Positions 57,137-64,000 of a stretch of 64,000 nt of DNA are shown here, piece by piece. Below the pieces are notes generated by a model that was not told the origin of the DNA, made no database searches, and saw only the letters and a program-made list of their open reading frames with translations. Position numbers and translations under genes: made by a program. This DNA comes from Paenibacillus sp. JNUCC32. Its GTDB lineage: Bacteria > Bacillota > Bacilli > Paenibacillales > Paenibacillaceae. Numbering within the stretch: the stretch's first letter is position 1; each line of letters begins with the position of its first letter. Location of the stretch: contig NZ_CP062260.1 of NCBI RefSeq assembly GCF_014863545.1, forward strand, positions 3,472,001 through 3,536,000. Direction: 5' to 3'.

Positions 57137-57400
57137 TCAATGTGTCGTCCAGTAATCCGCAGCTCTTTCCACTCTTTGAACGGGCTGTGCCTCTTCTTTC
57201 AGCACAATCAGGCTCTGCAATTCCCGCTTGTTCTTAAACATAATATAGCCTTGTTCCTCCAATGAAGCTATGCCCTCCATAATTTCGTTCGGTTTACGTC
57301 CCGTTAGGTACTTAAGTAACCGTAAGGTCGGGACACGGCTGCGATGCGCCGGATAGTTGATCAAAATTCGGAGCAGTTTTCGTTCCAGATCAGGAAGCAT
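57137..57400 (-). CDS. Small winged-helix-like protein, second gene of a LexA-boxed operon
   Basis: 87 aa; MLPDLERKLLRILINYPAHR then RLLKYLTGRKPNEIMEGIASL and EEQGYIMF has the pattern of a winged helix-turn-helix. The ATG at 57400 follows AAGAGG and overlaps the preceding gene by 11 bases. It could be a local regulator; this is inference. Confidence 0.65.
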   Translation of the reverse strand: MLPDLERKLLRILINYPAHRSRVPTLRLLKYLTGRKPNEIMEGIASLEEQGYIMFKNKRELQSLIVLKEEAQPVQRVERAADYWTTH

Positions 57401-57596
57401 GCGAACCTCTTCCTTTCTGGGGCCTCCAGGACAGGATGTTGTTTTCATTGAATACCCGGGGCTTTCCCGTCTCCAGGCACGTTGCCCGAATCCGCTGATC
57501 CTTAATGCTGTGTATCTGTATTTTGCGCTGGGTAATGTTGCCCTTACGGTCTTCGTATATGATTTCTACGGTTTGCTCCAGGTATTTCTCAAACAT
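57390..57596 (-). CDS. Small WYL-like protein, first gene of a LexA-boxed operon
   Basis: 68 aa; EIIYEDRKGNITQRKIQIHS followed by IRATCLETGKPRVFNENNIL resembles a minimal WYL or Sm-like beta barrel. Similar small genes occur near SOS-polymerase (uvrX) loci in Paenibacillus, as far as I recall. AGAGGTG lies before the ATG. Confidence 0.6.
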   Translation of the reverse strand: MFEKYLEQTVEIIYEDRKGNITQRKIQIHSIKDQRIRATCLETGKPRVFNENNILSWRPQKGRGSHAS

Positions 57597-57615
57597 GATG
57601 CACTCACCTCTGATA

Positions 57616-57660
57616 AGAACATTTGTTTGTATTATATGCGAACACTCGTTCTTTTATCAA
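57616..57660 (-). promoter_or_regulatory. LexA-regulated promoter of the 56704-57596 operon
   Basis: Minus-strand TTGATA (57660-57655), 18-base spacer, TATAAT (57636-57631). Inside the spacer is CGAACACTCGTTCT (57639-57652, plus reading), which fits the Bacillus LexA box CGAAC-N4-GTTCG at nine of ten core positions. A second, weaker box AGAACATTTGTTTG (57616-57629) lies over the expected start site. Confidence 0.75.
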
Positions 57661-57771
57661 TGTTAATTTTACCCTAATCGGCTTGGCATCTATTACTAAC
57701 AAACTCGCAATCATTGGAGCATCGATGGAACCGACCGTTAAGGACTCAGCTGTAGCTTCCTAAGTCATAAT

Positions 57772-57796
57772 AAAAACCGGCGCCAACCGGCACCGG
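57772..57796 (-). terminator. Terminator of the agr-like cassette
   Basis: Minus-strand stem CCGGTGCC-GGTT-GGCGCCGG followed by TTTTTATT, 85 bases after agrD. Confidence 0.9.
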
Positions 57797-57881
57797 CTAC
57801 TACGACCCATATCTCATTCAACAACCATGAACTTACCACAAATTTGGTGTACCCCAGTCCCCGTATCAATTGGATCAAGAT

Positions 57882-58022
57882 TTATTTCAAAAGTTCTTCC
57901 GGCGTCTCTCCGCTATACACAAATACGGGACTTGCAGTATTAACGACAAATACGGCTACCAACGTCAGTGCAGATGCGATGAACGAAAAAAAACGATGAC
58001 GAATCTTATGGATCCATAACAT
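57882..58022 (-). CDS. agrD: AgrD-like autoinducer precursor without cysteine
   Basis: 46-aa peptide precursor. An amphipathic basic head (MLWIHKIRHRFFSFIAS) is followed by a hydrophobic stretch and the tail ASPVFVYSGETPEELLK, whose ETPEELLK matches the charged AgrD recognition tail (compare EVPKEL of Staphylococcus). The core expected just before SGETPEEL is S31-P-V-F-V-Y36. There is no cysteine, so a ring would have to be a lactone through Ser31. GGAGG precedes the ATG, and the gene overlaps agrB by 17 bases. Confidence 0.75.
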   Translation of the reverse strand: MLWIHKIRHRFFSFIASALTLVAVFVVNTASPVFVYSGETPEELLK

Positions 58023-58548
58023 GAGCTTGTCCTCCTTTCCAGCGTAATAAACTAATAGCCTGGATTAAAAATATGACAGCCAATGTTGGGGACTGAAGGA
58101 CAAAATTGAACATCACGATGAAGCAGCTAATCAAGCGGAGCTTAGAGTAATGCTTGCTCGGTATCCGGGATTGTCTCTCGATTCGGCTGGGAGCAAACAG
58201 CATAACCAGCAACAGACTAAGCGCATTCATAACGAGCACAGCTGCAATCCCCATATCAACGAAAGTCACCAAGGTAAACAGTGCTGTCGTGAACGCAATA
58301 CAGCCGGCCCCCGTCTTAAGGTGATACCCTCCCGAGAATTGCCTCAGTATTGCGAAGCCCGTCAAGGCTATGACCGCCTCTCTCACGTTACCCGAGAAGA
58401 TCGAAATCAGCAGCGTGAATACGACAATGAACATCACGTTGAATAGAATGGCGAGCGCGTGCTTCAAAACAGGAACGGAGGACGGATGATCAGGAACCTG
58501 ACGTTTGATCCTCTCCGCTATCCGCTCTGACAGTCCTTCTATGATCAT
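58006..58548 (-). CDS. agrB: AgrB-family autoinducer processing protease
   Basis: 180-aa polytopic membrane cysteine protease that trims and cyclises AgrD peptides. The catalytic pair is intact in RQFSGGYHLKTGAGC, His76 and Cys83, seven residues apart as in Staphylococcus aureus AgrB. About five or six membrane helices are seen. The ATG at 58548 follows GGGAG and overlaps the upstream gene by 59 bases. It is between the kinase-less sensor gene and agrD. Confidence 0.92.
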   Translation of the reverse strand: MIIEGLSERIAERIKRQVPDHPSSVPVLKHALAILFNVMFIVVFTLLISIFSGNVREAVIALTGFAILRQFSGGYHLKTGAGCIAFTTALFTLVTFVDMGIAAVLVMNALSLLLVMLFAPSRIERQSRIPSKHYSKLRLISCFIVMFNFVLQSPTLAVIFLIQAISLLRWKGGQAHVMDP

Positions 58549-59167
58549 AAGACTCCCGCTCCTCTGTATTGATGGCATAATACAAGAAGATTCCAAATGT
58601 GATTCCAAAGAAGAGAAGATGCAGCCACAGGCGGTTGAGGTAAAACAGAATGGCAATTAATATCAGCACTACGATAATTAAAGCGATCAACAGAACATGT
58701 TCAAATTTAATGCGCAGCTTCTCCAGGTCGTACTTAAACCCGATACCGAACCTGTACATCAACCAGGATATCAGCAGTCCCGTCGCTCCTGACAGAACTT
58801 GAAGGATGTAACCTTTGGCAGGATCGGTCTGAATGGCATTGATCGATCCGAACACCGTAGTCAAATAGGCGGTTTGAATCAACGCATAGAACATGTAGCC
58901 TATAATGGTGCAAATCGCCGACCAAATGACTGGAATTTTAATGATGGCCGAGAACAAGAACACAAAGATCATTACCGTAATAAGCGGGGCAAGAAAATCG
59001 AGCGAGAGTTCATTCCGCATGATGTAACTCTGTAGATTGGCAAGGATCATAACCAGCAGGGCTTGCCATATGTACTCCGTTGTTTTAAATCTAAGCAATG
59101 TCATGATCAGTGAATAAATCGCCAGTGTTTCAAAAGTCGAAAACACCATAAACCAAATAGCTTCCAT
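58490..59167 (-). CDS. Polytopic membrane protein, AgrC-like sensor part without kinase
   Basis: 225-aa protein with six or seven membrane helices (about residues 3-25, 32-50, 57-76, 79-101, 120-140, 155-175, 179-197) and a short polar tail ESYDHRRTVRADSGEDQTSG. The layout is that of the sensing half of AgrC-type kinases, but no HisKA/GHKL domain follows. The agrB frame begins inside its 3' end, so a kinase has not simply been cut off by a nearby stop. Possible roles are peptide receptor, export helper or immunity, all inferred. Confidence 0.65.
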   Translation of the reverse strand: MEAIWFMVFSTFETLAIYSLIMTLLRFKTTEYIWQALLVMILANLQSYIMRNELSLDFLAPLITVMIFVFLFSAIIKIPVIWSAICTIIGYMFYALIQTAYLTTVFGSINAIQTDPAKGYILQVLSGATGLLISWLMYRFGIGFKYDLEKLRIKFEHVLLIALIIVVLILIAILFYLNRLWLHLLFFGITFGIFLYYAINTEERESYDHRRTVRADSGEDQTSGS

Positions 59168-59724
59168 TCAAAGATTTCCTCCCTACACCGTAAAGAAATG
59201 GTTTAATGTGTACAACGCCACTTCCCGATTCATCCTGGCTGAGCTGAATGGTTATAACGTCTCTAAGAAACGTATATCTTCAGCCTTCAGATTCTATCGA
59301 GTCGTCCCTGAATGATGCATGTTCTTGAGGTCAATTCCGATGGCGCCTGCCATTTCTTATATGTCTGGAAGCTCTGATGAAAAATGCAATAACTATCGAA
59401 CGGCGTCAATAGCTCCGGCTGGTATACAATTACCAAGCACAACGGCCCGGAACTTATAACGCCAAGACGAAGCAAACCACTGCAACGTTCAATCCGCAAA
59501 ACAAAAAACGAGCATCAATGATCAAGAATCCACGACCTTATGAACATGACTAAGCCAGAATAAACTCGTGTCGCACGATGCGTAACATCCTGACATCATC
59601 ATCTAAGTCGATTATATAAGGCCATGTAGGCATAACAACAGGTAATTAAATACATATGTGGGGGAATCCATCATGGATCTATGAAGTGTAGAGTTTATAA
59701 AAGGAGATAACTAGATATAACTCT
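59168..59724. other. Intergenic region upstream of the agr-like cassette
   Basis: About 560 bases with no gene I can support. On the minus strand it would be the long leader of a transcript from the promoter at 59725-59753. A T-rich run near 59495-59505 lacks a convincing stem. Confidence 0.5.
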
Positions 59725-59753
59725 ATTATATACGAACCTACGTTCCTGTTCAA
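59725..59753 (-). promoter_or_regulatory. Second LexA-boxed promoter
   Basis: Minus-strand TTGAAC (59753-59748), 17-base spacer, TATAAT (59730-59725). Within the spacer, CGAACCTACGTTCC (59733-59746, plus reading) matches the Bacillus LexA consensus CGAACRNRYGTTYC at 13 of 14 positions. The next minus-strand gene is the membrane protein of the agr-like cassette. Confidence 0.7.
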
Positions 59754-59950
59754 CCATTAAGGAACGACAGAATTTATTTTATTCTGACATAAACCTTACA
59801 CAATTAGATATTAAGTTAGGGATCAACTAATCTGCATTCCAAGAAGAGGCATCCGCCGGATGCCCCTCCCCTTTTATTCCGTTCTCGTCCCCAACCTTTC
59901 AAAGGGATGCGCCTTGTTAGCCGGAATGTTTTTGTGTATGAGTAAAGCAG

Positions 59951-61582
59951 TCACTTATACAGTCTGGTCCAAGCCAAACTATTGGCAGCCAGCAGCACGA
60001 CGATATAGGCCGATATACCGTAGGTAACCGTGCTACTAAAATAGTGCAAGCCGCATAACCCGCCGACAACGATAATGAACACCAGCACCCACCAGCCGTC
60101 TTTTTGCTGAGCCATATTAAACGCTTGGGAGAACGGCGGATGGCGAAGCATCGCCTTGGCCGACACAGGAATCAGCACCAAGCCGGTAAGAAGAATGATG
60201 AGAACGTCCGGTAGGATCCGAATACCGAATATGATCAGGAATACGATCGCATTCACAGTGAACAACGGCAGGAACATTTTTATGGCAAAGGCCTTTAAAG
60301 CTCCTTGATATAAGGAACTCATGCTTGGCAGCGGGGCCGCCCCAAACAGCCAGAAGGCCTTGGGTTTGCCGGAGAATTTCAACATCATCACGACGGTTAC
60401 AATCATGATAAGCATGACGTGCAGCACATAGTACGACGATCCCCTGCCGATTTCCGCCAGGGAGGAATTACGGATCGTGGAGAAAAAGAACAAGTAGGGC
60501 AGCAGAACGGACAACCCGAGCGTAGGATACACCTTCAGCTTGAATTCTCTCTCGTTCTTCAACATGCTGGCAGATAACCGGAAACATGCCTGTTCCGTGC
60601 GGGACCGGCATACGATTTTGGCCAAAAACCTGTCAAACCGACCGCGCTCCCGCCCTTTTCCCGCTTCGCTGTGCGCCAGCTTTTCCAGATACTGCTCGAA
60701 GGATGGAATATAACGAAGGTACGCCACCATGAGCAGAACCGGAACGAACACGGCCAGTAAGGATAGGACAATCAGCCACCCGCTCCCCTCGCCGAACATC
60801 CATTCAAATGGGGCCGCAAACCATACGGGCGGAAGCAGGACCTGCCACCAGGCCGGCGTAAATACCAAATTGAAATCAATCAAATCAAATGAACGGATCA
60901 CGAACTGATAGCCGATGGCCAGCGTAGCGGAAAGCCCAATCTGTACATAATTGATCAGATCCTTCAGTTTCTCTCCGTCCCAATATTTCAGCAGCACCAG
61001 ATAAATCATGGAGGTGCTCACCAGTATGAGCATATTCATGAGAATAAGCTCAAGGATGCAGATCAGGAAAAACAGCACGCCATGCTTAAACAGCCCCACG
61101 GCAAGTGAAGCGGCCGATAGCGCTCCGGTCAGCAGCAGCAAATAAATACCGGCATGAATCGATCTGGCCACGCCGACCGTGCGGCCGTCGATCGGTTTCG
61201 TCATCAGAATGCTGCGGTCGCGCACATCCAAAAGCACGGATGAGAAATCCGAAATCATGGAGGTCATGATCAGGAACATGAGGATGGCGGACAGGATGCT
61301 CATCGGCATCAGATATTCCGGATCGCTCCAGAACACAAACGGCGTCAGGACAAGCCCGATTAAGCCATACAACCAGAGGGAACTGACAAACAGGTTTTTA
61401 TCCTGCTCTTCGGCCTTCCGGCTGTTTGAAGATAATATGACGGGTGCCCGCCTCGAGTCCATCAGCAGCTTGACATGCAGGATCCGCCGCAGCGTTTCAT
61501 AGTCGACGCCCAGTCTCGAGATAACCCCTTGAAACCGATCCAGCAGCTTGAGCATTCGAAATGAAACTTCCGGGCCCGCCAT
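59951..61582 (-). CDS. ABC transporter permease
   Basis: 543-aa membrane protein with about twelve helices in two blocks split by a cytoplasmic loop (about residues 320-370). It belongs to the large EcsB/YtrC-like or ABC-2 type permeases. The ATG at 61582 is one base after the stop of the ATPase gene, with GGGAGG inside that gene's end. It forms an exporter with the preceding ATPase; the substrate is unknown. Confidence 0.82.
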   Translation of the reverse strand: MAGPEVSFRMLKLLDRFQGVISRLGVDYETLRRILHVKLLMDSRRAPVILSSNSRKAEEQDKNLFVSSLWLYGLIGLVLTPFVFWSDPEYLMPMSILSAILMFLIMTSMISDFSSVLLDVRDRSILMTKPIDGRTVGVARSIHAGIYLLLLTGALSAASLAVGLFKHGVLFFLICILELILMNMLILVSTSMIYLVLLKYWDGEKLKDLINYVQIGLSATLAIGYQFVIRSFDLIDFNLVFTPAWWQVLLPPVWFAAPFEWMFGEGSGWLIVLSLLAVFVPVLLMVAYLRYIPSFEQYLEKLAHSEAGKGRERGRFDRFLAKIVCRSRTEQACFRLSASMLKNEREFKLKVYPTLGLSVLLPYLFFFSTIRNSSLAEIGRGSSYYVLHVMLIMIVTVVMMLKFSGKPKAFWLFGAAPLPSMSSLYQGALKAFAIKMFLPLFTVNAIVFLIIFGIRILPDVLIILLTGLVLIPVSAKAMLRHPPFSQAFNMAQQKDGWWVLVFIIVVGGLCGLHYFSSTVTYGISAYIVVLLAANSLAWTRLYK

Positions 61583-61583
61583 A

Positions 61584-62369
61584 TCAGCTTCCCTCCCGAA
61601 CGATCGATACGAACCGCTCTGCGATGCTGGCATGGTCATTGAAGCCCGTCAGCTGATTGAACACCTCTTCCAGAGACCCTTCATGGGAATGCTGCTGCAG
61701 CTCTTTAAACGTTCCGTCCGCCACCACCCGGCTGTCTGCGAGCAGAACGATCCGGCTGCTGATTTTCTCGACGACGTCCATGATATGCGAGGAATAAAAA
61801 ATCGTCTTGCCCTGTGCCGACAGCTGCGCCAGTACCTCCTTGACCACCATCACGCTGTTTGCATCCAGCCCGCTTAAGGGCTCATCAAGGAACAAGAGAT
61901 CCGGGTCATGCAGGAGACTCGAGATCAGCAGCACCTTTTGCCGCATTCCTTTTGAAAACGTGGCGATCCGAGCATGGTAAGCCTTTTCCAAGTCAAAGCA
62001 GTCCATCAAATGTTTTGCCTTATAATCCGCAGCATCGTATGTAAGTCCGTACAATTCGCCGATAAAAGTCAGATATTCCGCAGCCGTTAACTGATCGTAT
62101 AATTCCGCCACCTCGGGCACATACCCGATTCTCCGTTTATAATCGATATTCCCGTCGGAAATATCCTGGCCGAATATGCGGACCGTTCCCGTATACCCTT
62201 CAACCAGCCCAAGCATAATTTTAACCGTCGTGCTCTTTCCCGCCCCGTTCGGACCGATATATCCTATCATTTCGCCGCGGTTGACCTTCAGATCGATCCC
62301 GTTCAATACATAACGGTTATCATATTTCATGCGCAGGTCTTCAATCGATAACACTTCATTTTCGGACAT
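61584..62369 (-). CDS. ABC transporter ATP-binding protein
   Basis: 261-aa ATPase with Walker A GPNGAGKST, Q-loop, signature FSKGMRQK and Walker B LLFLDEPLSGLD. It is of the exporter (multidrug/bacitracin-type) class by its length and C-terminal extension. The ATG at 62369 follows GGGAG; 62399 with a GGTAGGT site is also possible. Coupled to the permease. Confidence 0.9.
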   Translation of the reverse strand: MSENEVLSIEDLRMKYDNRYVLNGIDLKVNRGEMIGYIGPNGAGKSTTVKIMLGLVEGYTGTVRIFGQDISDGNIDYKRRIGYVPEVAELYDQLTAAEYLTFIGELYGLTYDAADYKAKHLMDCFDLEKAYHARIATFSKGMRQKVLLISSLLHDPDLLFLDEPLSGLDANSVMVVKEVLAQLSAQGKTIFYSSHIMDVVEKISSRIVLLADSRVVADGTFKELQQHSHEGSLEEVFNQLTGFNDHASIAERFVSIVREGS

Positions 62370-62433
62370 GATTGATTCTCCCATTCCCTCTTTTGTCATC
62401 TCATACCTACCTTATTATGGAAGCGCGGGAAAA

Positions 62434-62973
62434 TCAACCGTTGGCGGTATACTCGCTCTGCAAAAGCCCCATGTGCACAATGTCATGCCAGGCACCGTTC
62501 CGGTACAAGCTCTGTCTGGAGCTGCCTTCGTGGACGAAGCCGATTTTTTCGTACAGCTTGATCGCTTTATGGTTAAAGGAGAACACCCGCAGGCTTACCC
62601 GGTGCAGATTCAGCTCCAAAAAGGCATAATCCAGCAGCAGCTTCATCGCTTCCGAGCCGTATCCCCTGCCCCAATAATTCTTATCGCCGATGTCGATGAT
62701 GCACTCCGCATTGCGATTCTTGAAATCGATGCCGACCAACGACATGATGCCGATCGGTTGGCCTGTTTCCTTCGCCTGGATCAGATAGCTCTTCGAGGAC
62801 GGAGTGCCGAGGATCACATGCTGAACGAAGTCCTTGGTCTCCTCCATTTGGTAAGTATCCAAGCTGGGACTGGTGGATTGCATCACGTCCAGGTCATTGC
62901 GCCAGGTATGATACAGCTCCGCGTCATCCATGGTCATTTTTCGACAAGACAATCTAGCGGAATCAAACAGCAT
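62434..62973 (-). CDS. GNAT N-acetyltransferase (RimJ/RimL type)
   Basis: 179-aa acetyltransferase with DIGDKNYWGRGYGSEAMKLL near residues 93-112 and LHRVSLRVFSFNHKAIKLYE, the acetyl-CoA site of the RimJ/RimL group. The substrate is unknown. AAAGGGG precedes the ATG. It is 22 bases after the TetR gene. Confidence 0.88.
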   Translation of the reverse strand: MLFDSARLSCRKMTMDDAELYHTWRNDLDVMQSTSPSLDTYQMEETKDFVQHVILGTPSSKSYLIQAKETGQPIGIMSLVGIDFKNRNAECIIDIGDKNYWGRGYGSEAMKLLLDYAFLELNLHRVSLRVFSFNHKAIKLYEKIGFVHEGSSRQSLYRNGAWHDIVHMGLLQSEYTANG

Positions 62974-62995
62974 TGCTATAAGCCCCTTTCTGTCA

Positions 62996-63622
62996 TCATG
63001 ATTCTATGGTTATCGGATTTAGCATTTCGCCGAGAGAGTAGAGGAAAGACTCCAGCTGCTCCGGCACGCAAGTCACCCCAGCCCCAAGCTGGAAGGTATC
63101 CAGCATGAGTCCGTTGAGAAACGAGATCATGTACCGTGCGATGGCTTCCGGTTCCAGACGCGGCCGAAACTCCCCCTGCTCCTGCCCCTTCCGGATGACC
63201 CCGCACAGAGCCTCGACCGTAATCTGATAGCGCTCGGTAATATAGGGATCTTCTTGCTTCGCATGATCATAAGAGGAAGACAGGAAGTATTCCGCCCTGG
63301 CGAGTACAAGCGAGTGATGGATCAGCGAGATGTCCTCCTGCTGTTTCTTGATCCAGTCCAACAATTGCTTCCATATCGAATGTGGCGAATCCGGTTCAAA
63401 AAAACGGAGCGCCTCCTGATCGTCATAACGCAGAACCTCCAAAAAAACATGCTCCACATTGCCAAAATACGCGTACACGGCGCCGCGGGATATGCCGGCT
63501 TCCTCCATGATGTCCTGCATCACGGTGCGGGTATAACCCTTCCTAATAAAGACGCGCCTGGCTGCCCTCAAGATTTCAAGCTTTTTCTGCTGCTTGTATT
63601 CGTCGCTGACCCTTGGACACAT
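62996..63622 (-). CDS. TetR/AcrR-family transcriptional regulator
   Basis: 208-aa repressor with an N-terminal helix-turn-helix (VMQDIMEEAGISRGAVYAYF near residues 34-53) and a helical ligand domain. The ATG at 63622 follows GGGAGG; a start at 63670 would lie at the predicted transcription start and is rejected. It probably represses itself through the palindrome in its promoter, and it may control the GNAT and ABC genes downstream. Confidence 0.88.
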   Translation of the reverse strand: MCPRVSDEYKQQKKLEILRAARRVFIRKGYTRTVMQDIMEEAGISRGAVYAYFGNVEHVFLEVLRYDDQEALRFFEPDSPHSIWKQLLDWIKKQQEDISLIHHSLVLARAEYFLSSSYDHAKQEDPYITERYQITVEALCGVIRKGQEQGEFRPRLEPEAIARYMISFLNGLMLDTFQLGAGVTCVPEQLESFLYSLGEMLNPITIES

Positions 63623-63675
63623 AATCCTCCCCACCTTCGACCTTAAACTGACACTGGTATCGTTTTTCATGTCAT

Positions 63676-63704
63676 ATTATAAACGACACTCATGTCGTTT
63701 TCAA
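63676..63704 (-). promoter_or_regulatory. Promoter and operator of the TetR gene
   Basis: Minus-strand TTGAAA (63704-63699), 17-base spacer, TATAAT (63681-63676). A perfect palindrome AAACGACA-N4-TGTCGTTT (63681-63700) fills the spacer and touches both boxes. Confidence 0.8.
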
Positions 63705-63926
63705 ATACCATCCAGTAATTTACGCTGACCCCTTACAGCAAAGTCCCATAAAAGCACAAATTGAGCGCAGCCATGACACTATCGTTTTTTAGATGGAATG
63801 TCCCATAATGCCCCTGTCGCTTGATCTTTGAAAACAACTTGTTCTATTTCCGGCAGCTGCACATTTCCGTCAACATTCGCGAATCCCCGCATATATATGG
63901 GGGAGAACGAAAAGAGGTGATCGGAC

Positions 63927-64000
63927 ATCATTAAGGGCATCGGCCGCATATTGGTCTTCGCCTTACTGCTCGTATTCTTTCTCCCCTCCGTTACCCAAGG
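63927..64000 (+). CDS. Start of an exported or membrane protein (cut by the window end)
   Basis: The open frame gives IIKGIGRILVFALLLVFFLP then SVTQ, a signal-peptide-like segment. AGAGGTG (63913-63919) is well spaced from an ATC at 63927 or ATT at 63930, but there is no ATG, GTG or TTG nearby and an in-frame TGA lies just upstream. Either a rare ATT/ATC start or a sequencing or reading error is implied. The interval 63705-63926 holds no other gene I can support. Confidence 0.35.
   Translation, partial: MIKGIGRILVFALLLVFFLPSVTQ

Noticed and set aside
59287..59499. 70-codon minus-strand frame in the agr upstream region
   Set aside because: No ribosome site, unlikely composition and no recognisable domain; probably chance.
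54312..59950. Integrative element with attachment repeats at tRNA-Val
   Set aside because: I saw no integrase gene and no second copy of the tRNA 3' end in the window, so only an eroded island is claimed.

Overview
The window is chromosomal DNA of a Gram-positive, endospore-forming member of the Bacillales, most probably a Paenibacillus. The evidence is Bacillus-type synteny (remA-gmk, ylbG-ylbF, ylaN near ftsW, acsA/acuA, a CcpA gene), Shine-Dalgarno sites of the AGGAGG type, TTG and GTG starts, two YjcZ-type sporulation peptides, and pairs seen in Paenibacillus such as XPB with a helicase-associated partner. It is a core-genome segment with one small accessory island at about 54.3-59.9 kb. 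No rRNA, CRISPR array, intact transposase or prophage was seen.

Layout. 0-9.5 kb: gmk, remA, yloC, a yitJ-type methionine/folate enzyme, dapF and a calcium P-type ATPase on the minus strand, diverging from rqcH. 9.6-18.6 kb: a PHP phosphoesterase, a LysR regulator, ylbG/ylbF, a bacterial XPB helicase with its partner, an M20 amidohydrolase and a Nudix hydrolase. 18.8-25.2 kb: yugN, ftsW, an Asp23 protein, a Ca2+/H+ exchanger, ylaN, a short HPr-like protein without the phosphorylatable histidine, an M29 aminopeptidase and a lipoprotein. 25.2-36.5 kb: a GAF-GGDEF protein, rpsD with a long leader, a large class A PBP with C-terminal FN3-like modules, acsA/acuA with a candidate cre site, mtnN and ccpA. 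36.5-47.2 kb: ytxJ, a DJ-1/PfpI protein, ptsI translationally coupled to an EIICBA PTS gene, a divergent aroA, aroK and gnd. 47.3-54.2 kb: yktB, speA, a DUF1292 protein with a His-rich head, secreted proteins, an MBL hydrolase, acetyltransferases and small genes.

The accessory island starts at tRNA-Val(GAC), is AT-richer, and holds broken genes (a YolD-like remnant and an ATP-dependent DNA ligase that has lost its adenylation lysine), two YjcZ peptides, and a pair of 40-nt stem-loop repeats. It also holds a three-gene operon of unknown function behind a promoter carrying LexA boxes, and a compact Agr-type cassette. That cassette has a polytopic membrane protein without a kinase domain, AgrB with its His/Cys pair, and a 46-aa AgrD-like peptide with no cysteine. 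A second promoter with the same LexA-box-in-spacer design lies upstream of the cassette on the same strand. Together these suggest a DNA-damage-responsive peptide-signalling island, the most unusual content here. The window closes with an ABC exporter, a GNAT, a TetR regulator with a palindrome filling its promoter spacer, and the start of an incomplete secreted or membrane protein.

All functional calls rest on reading motifs and remembered family features; no database search was possible.
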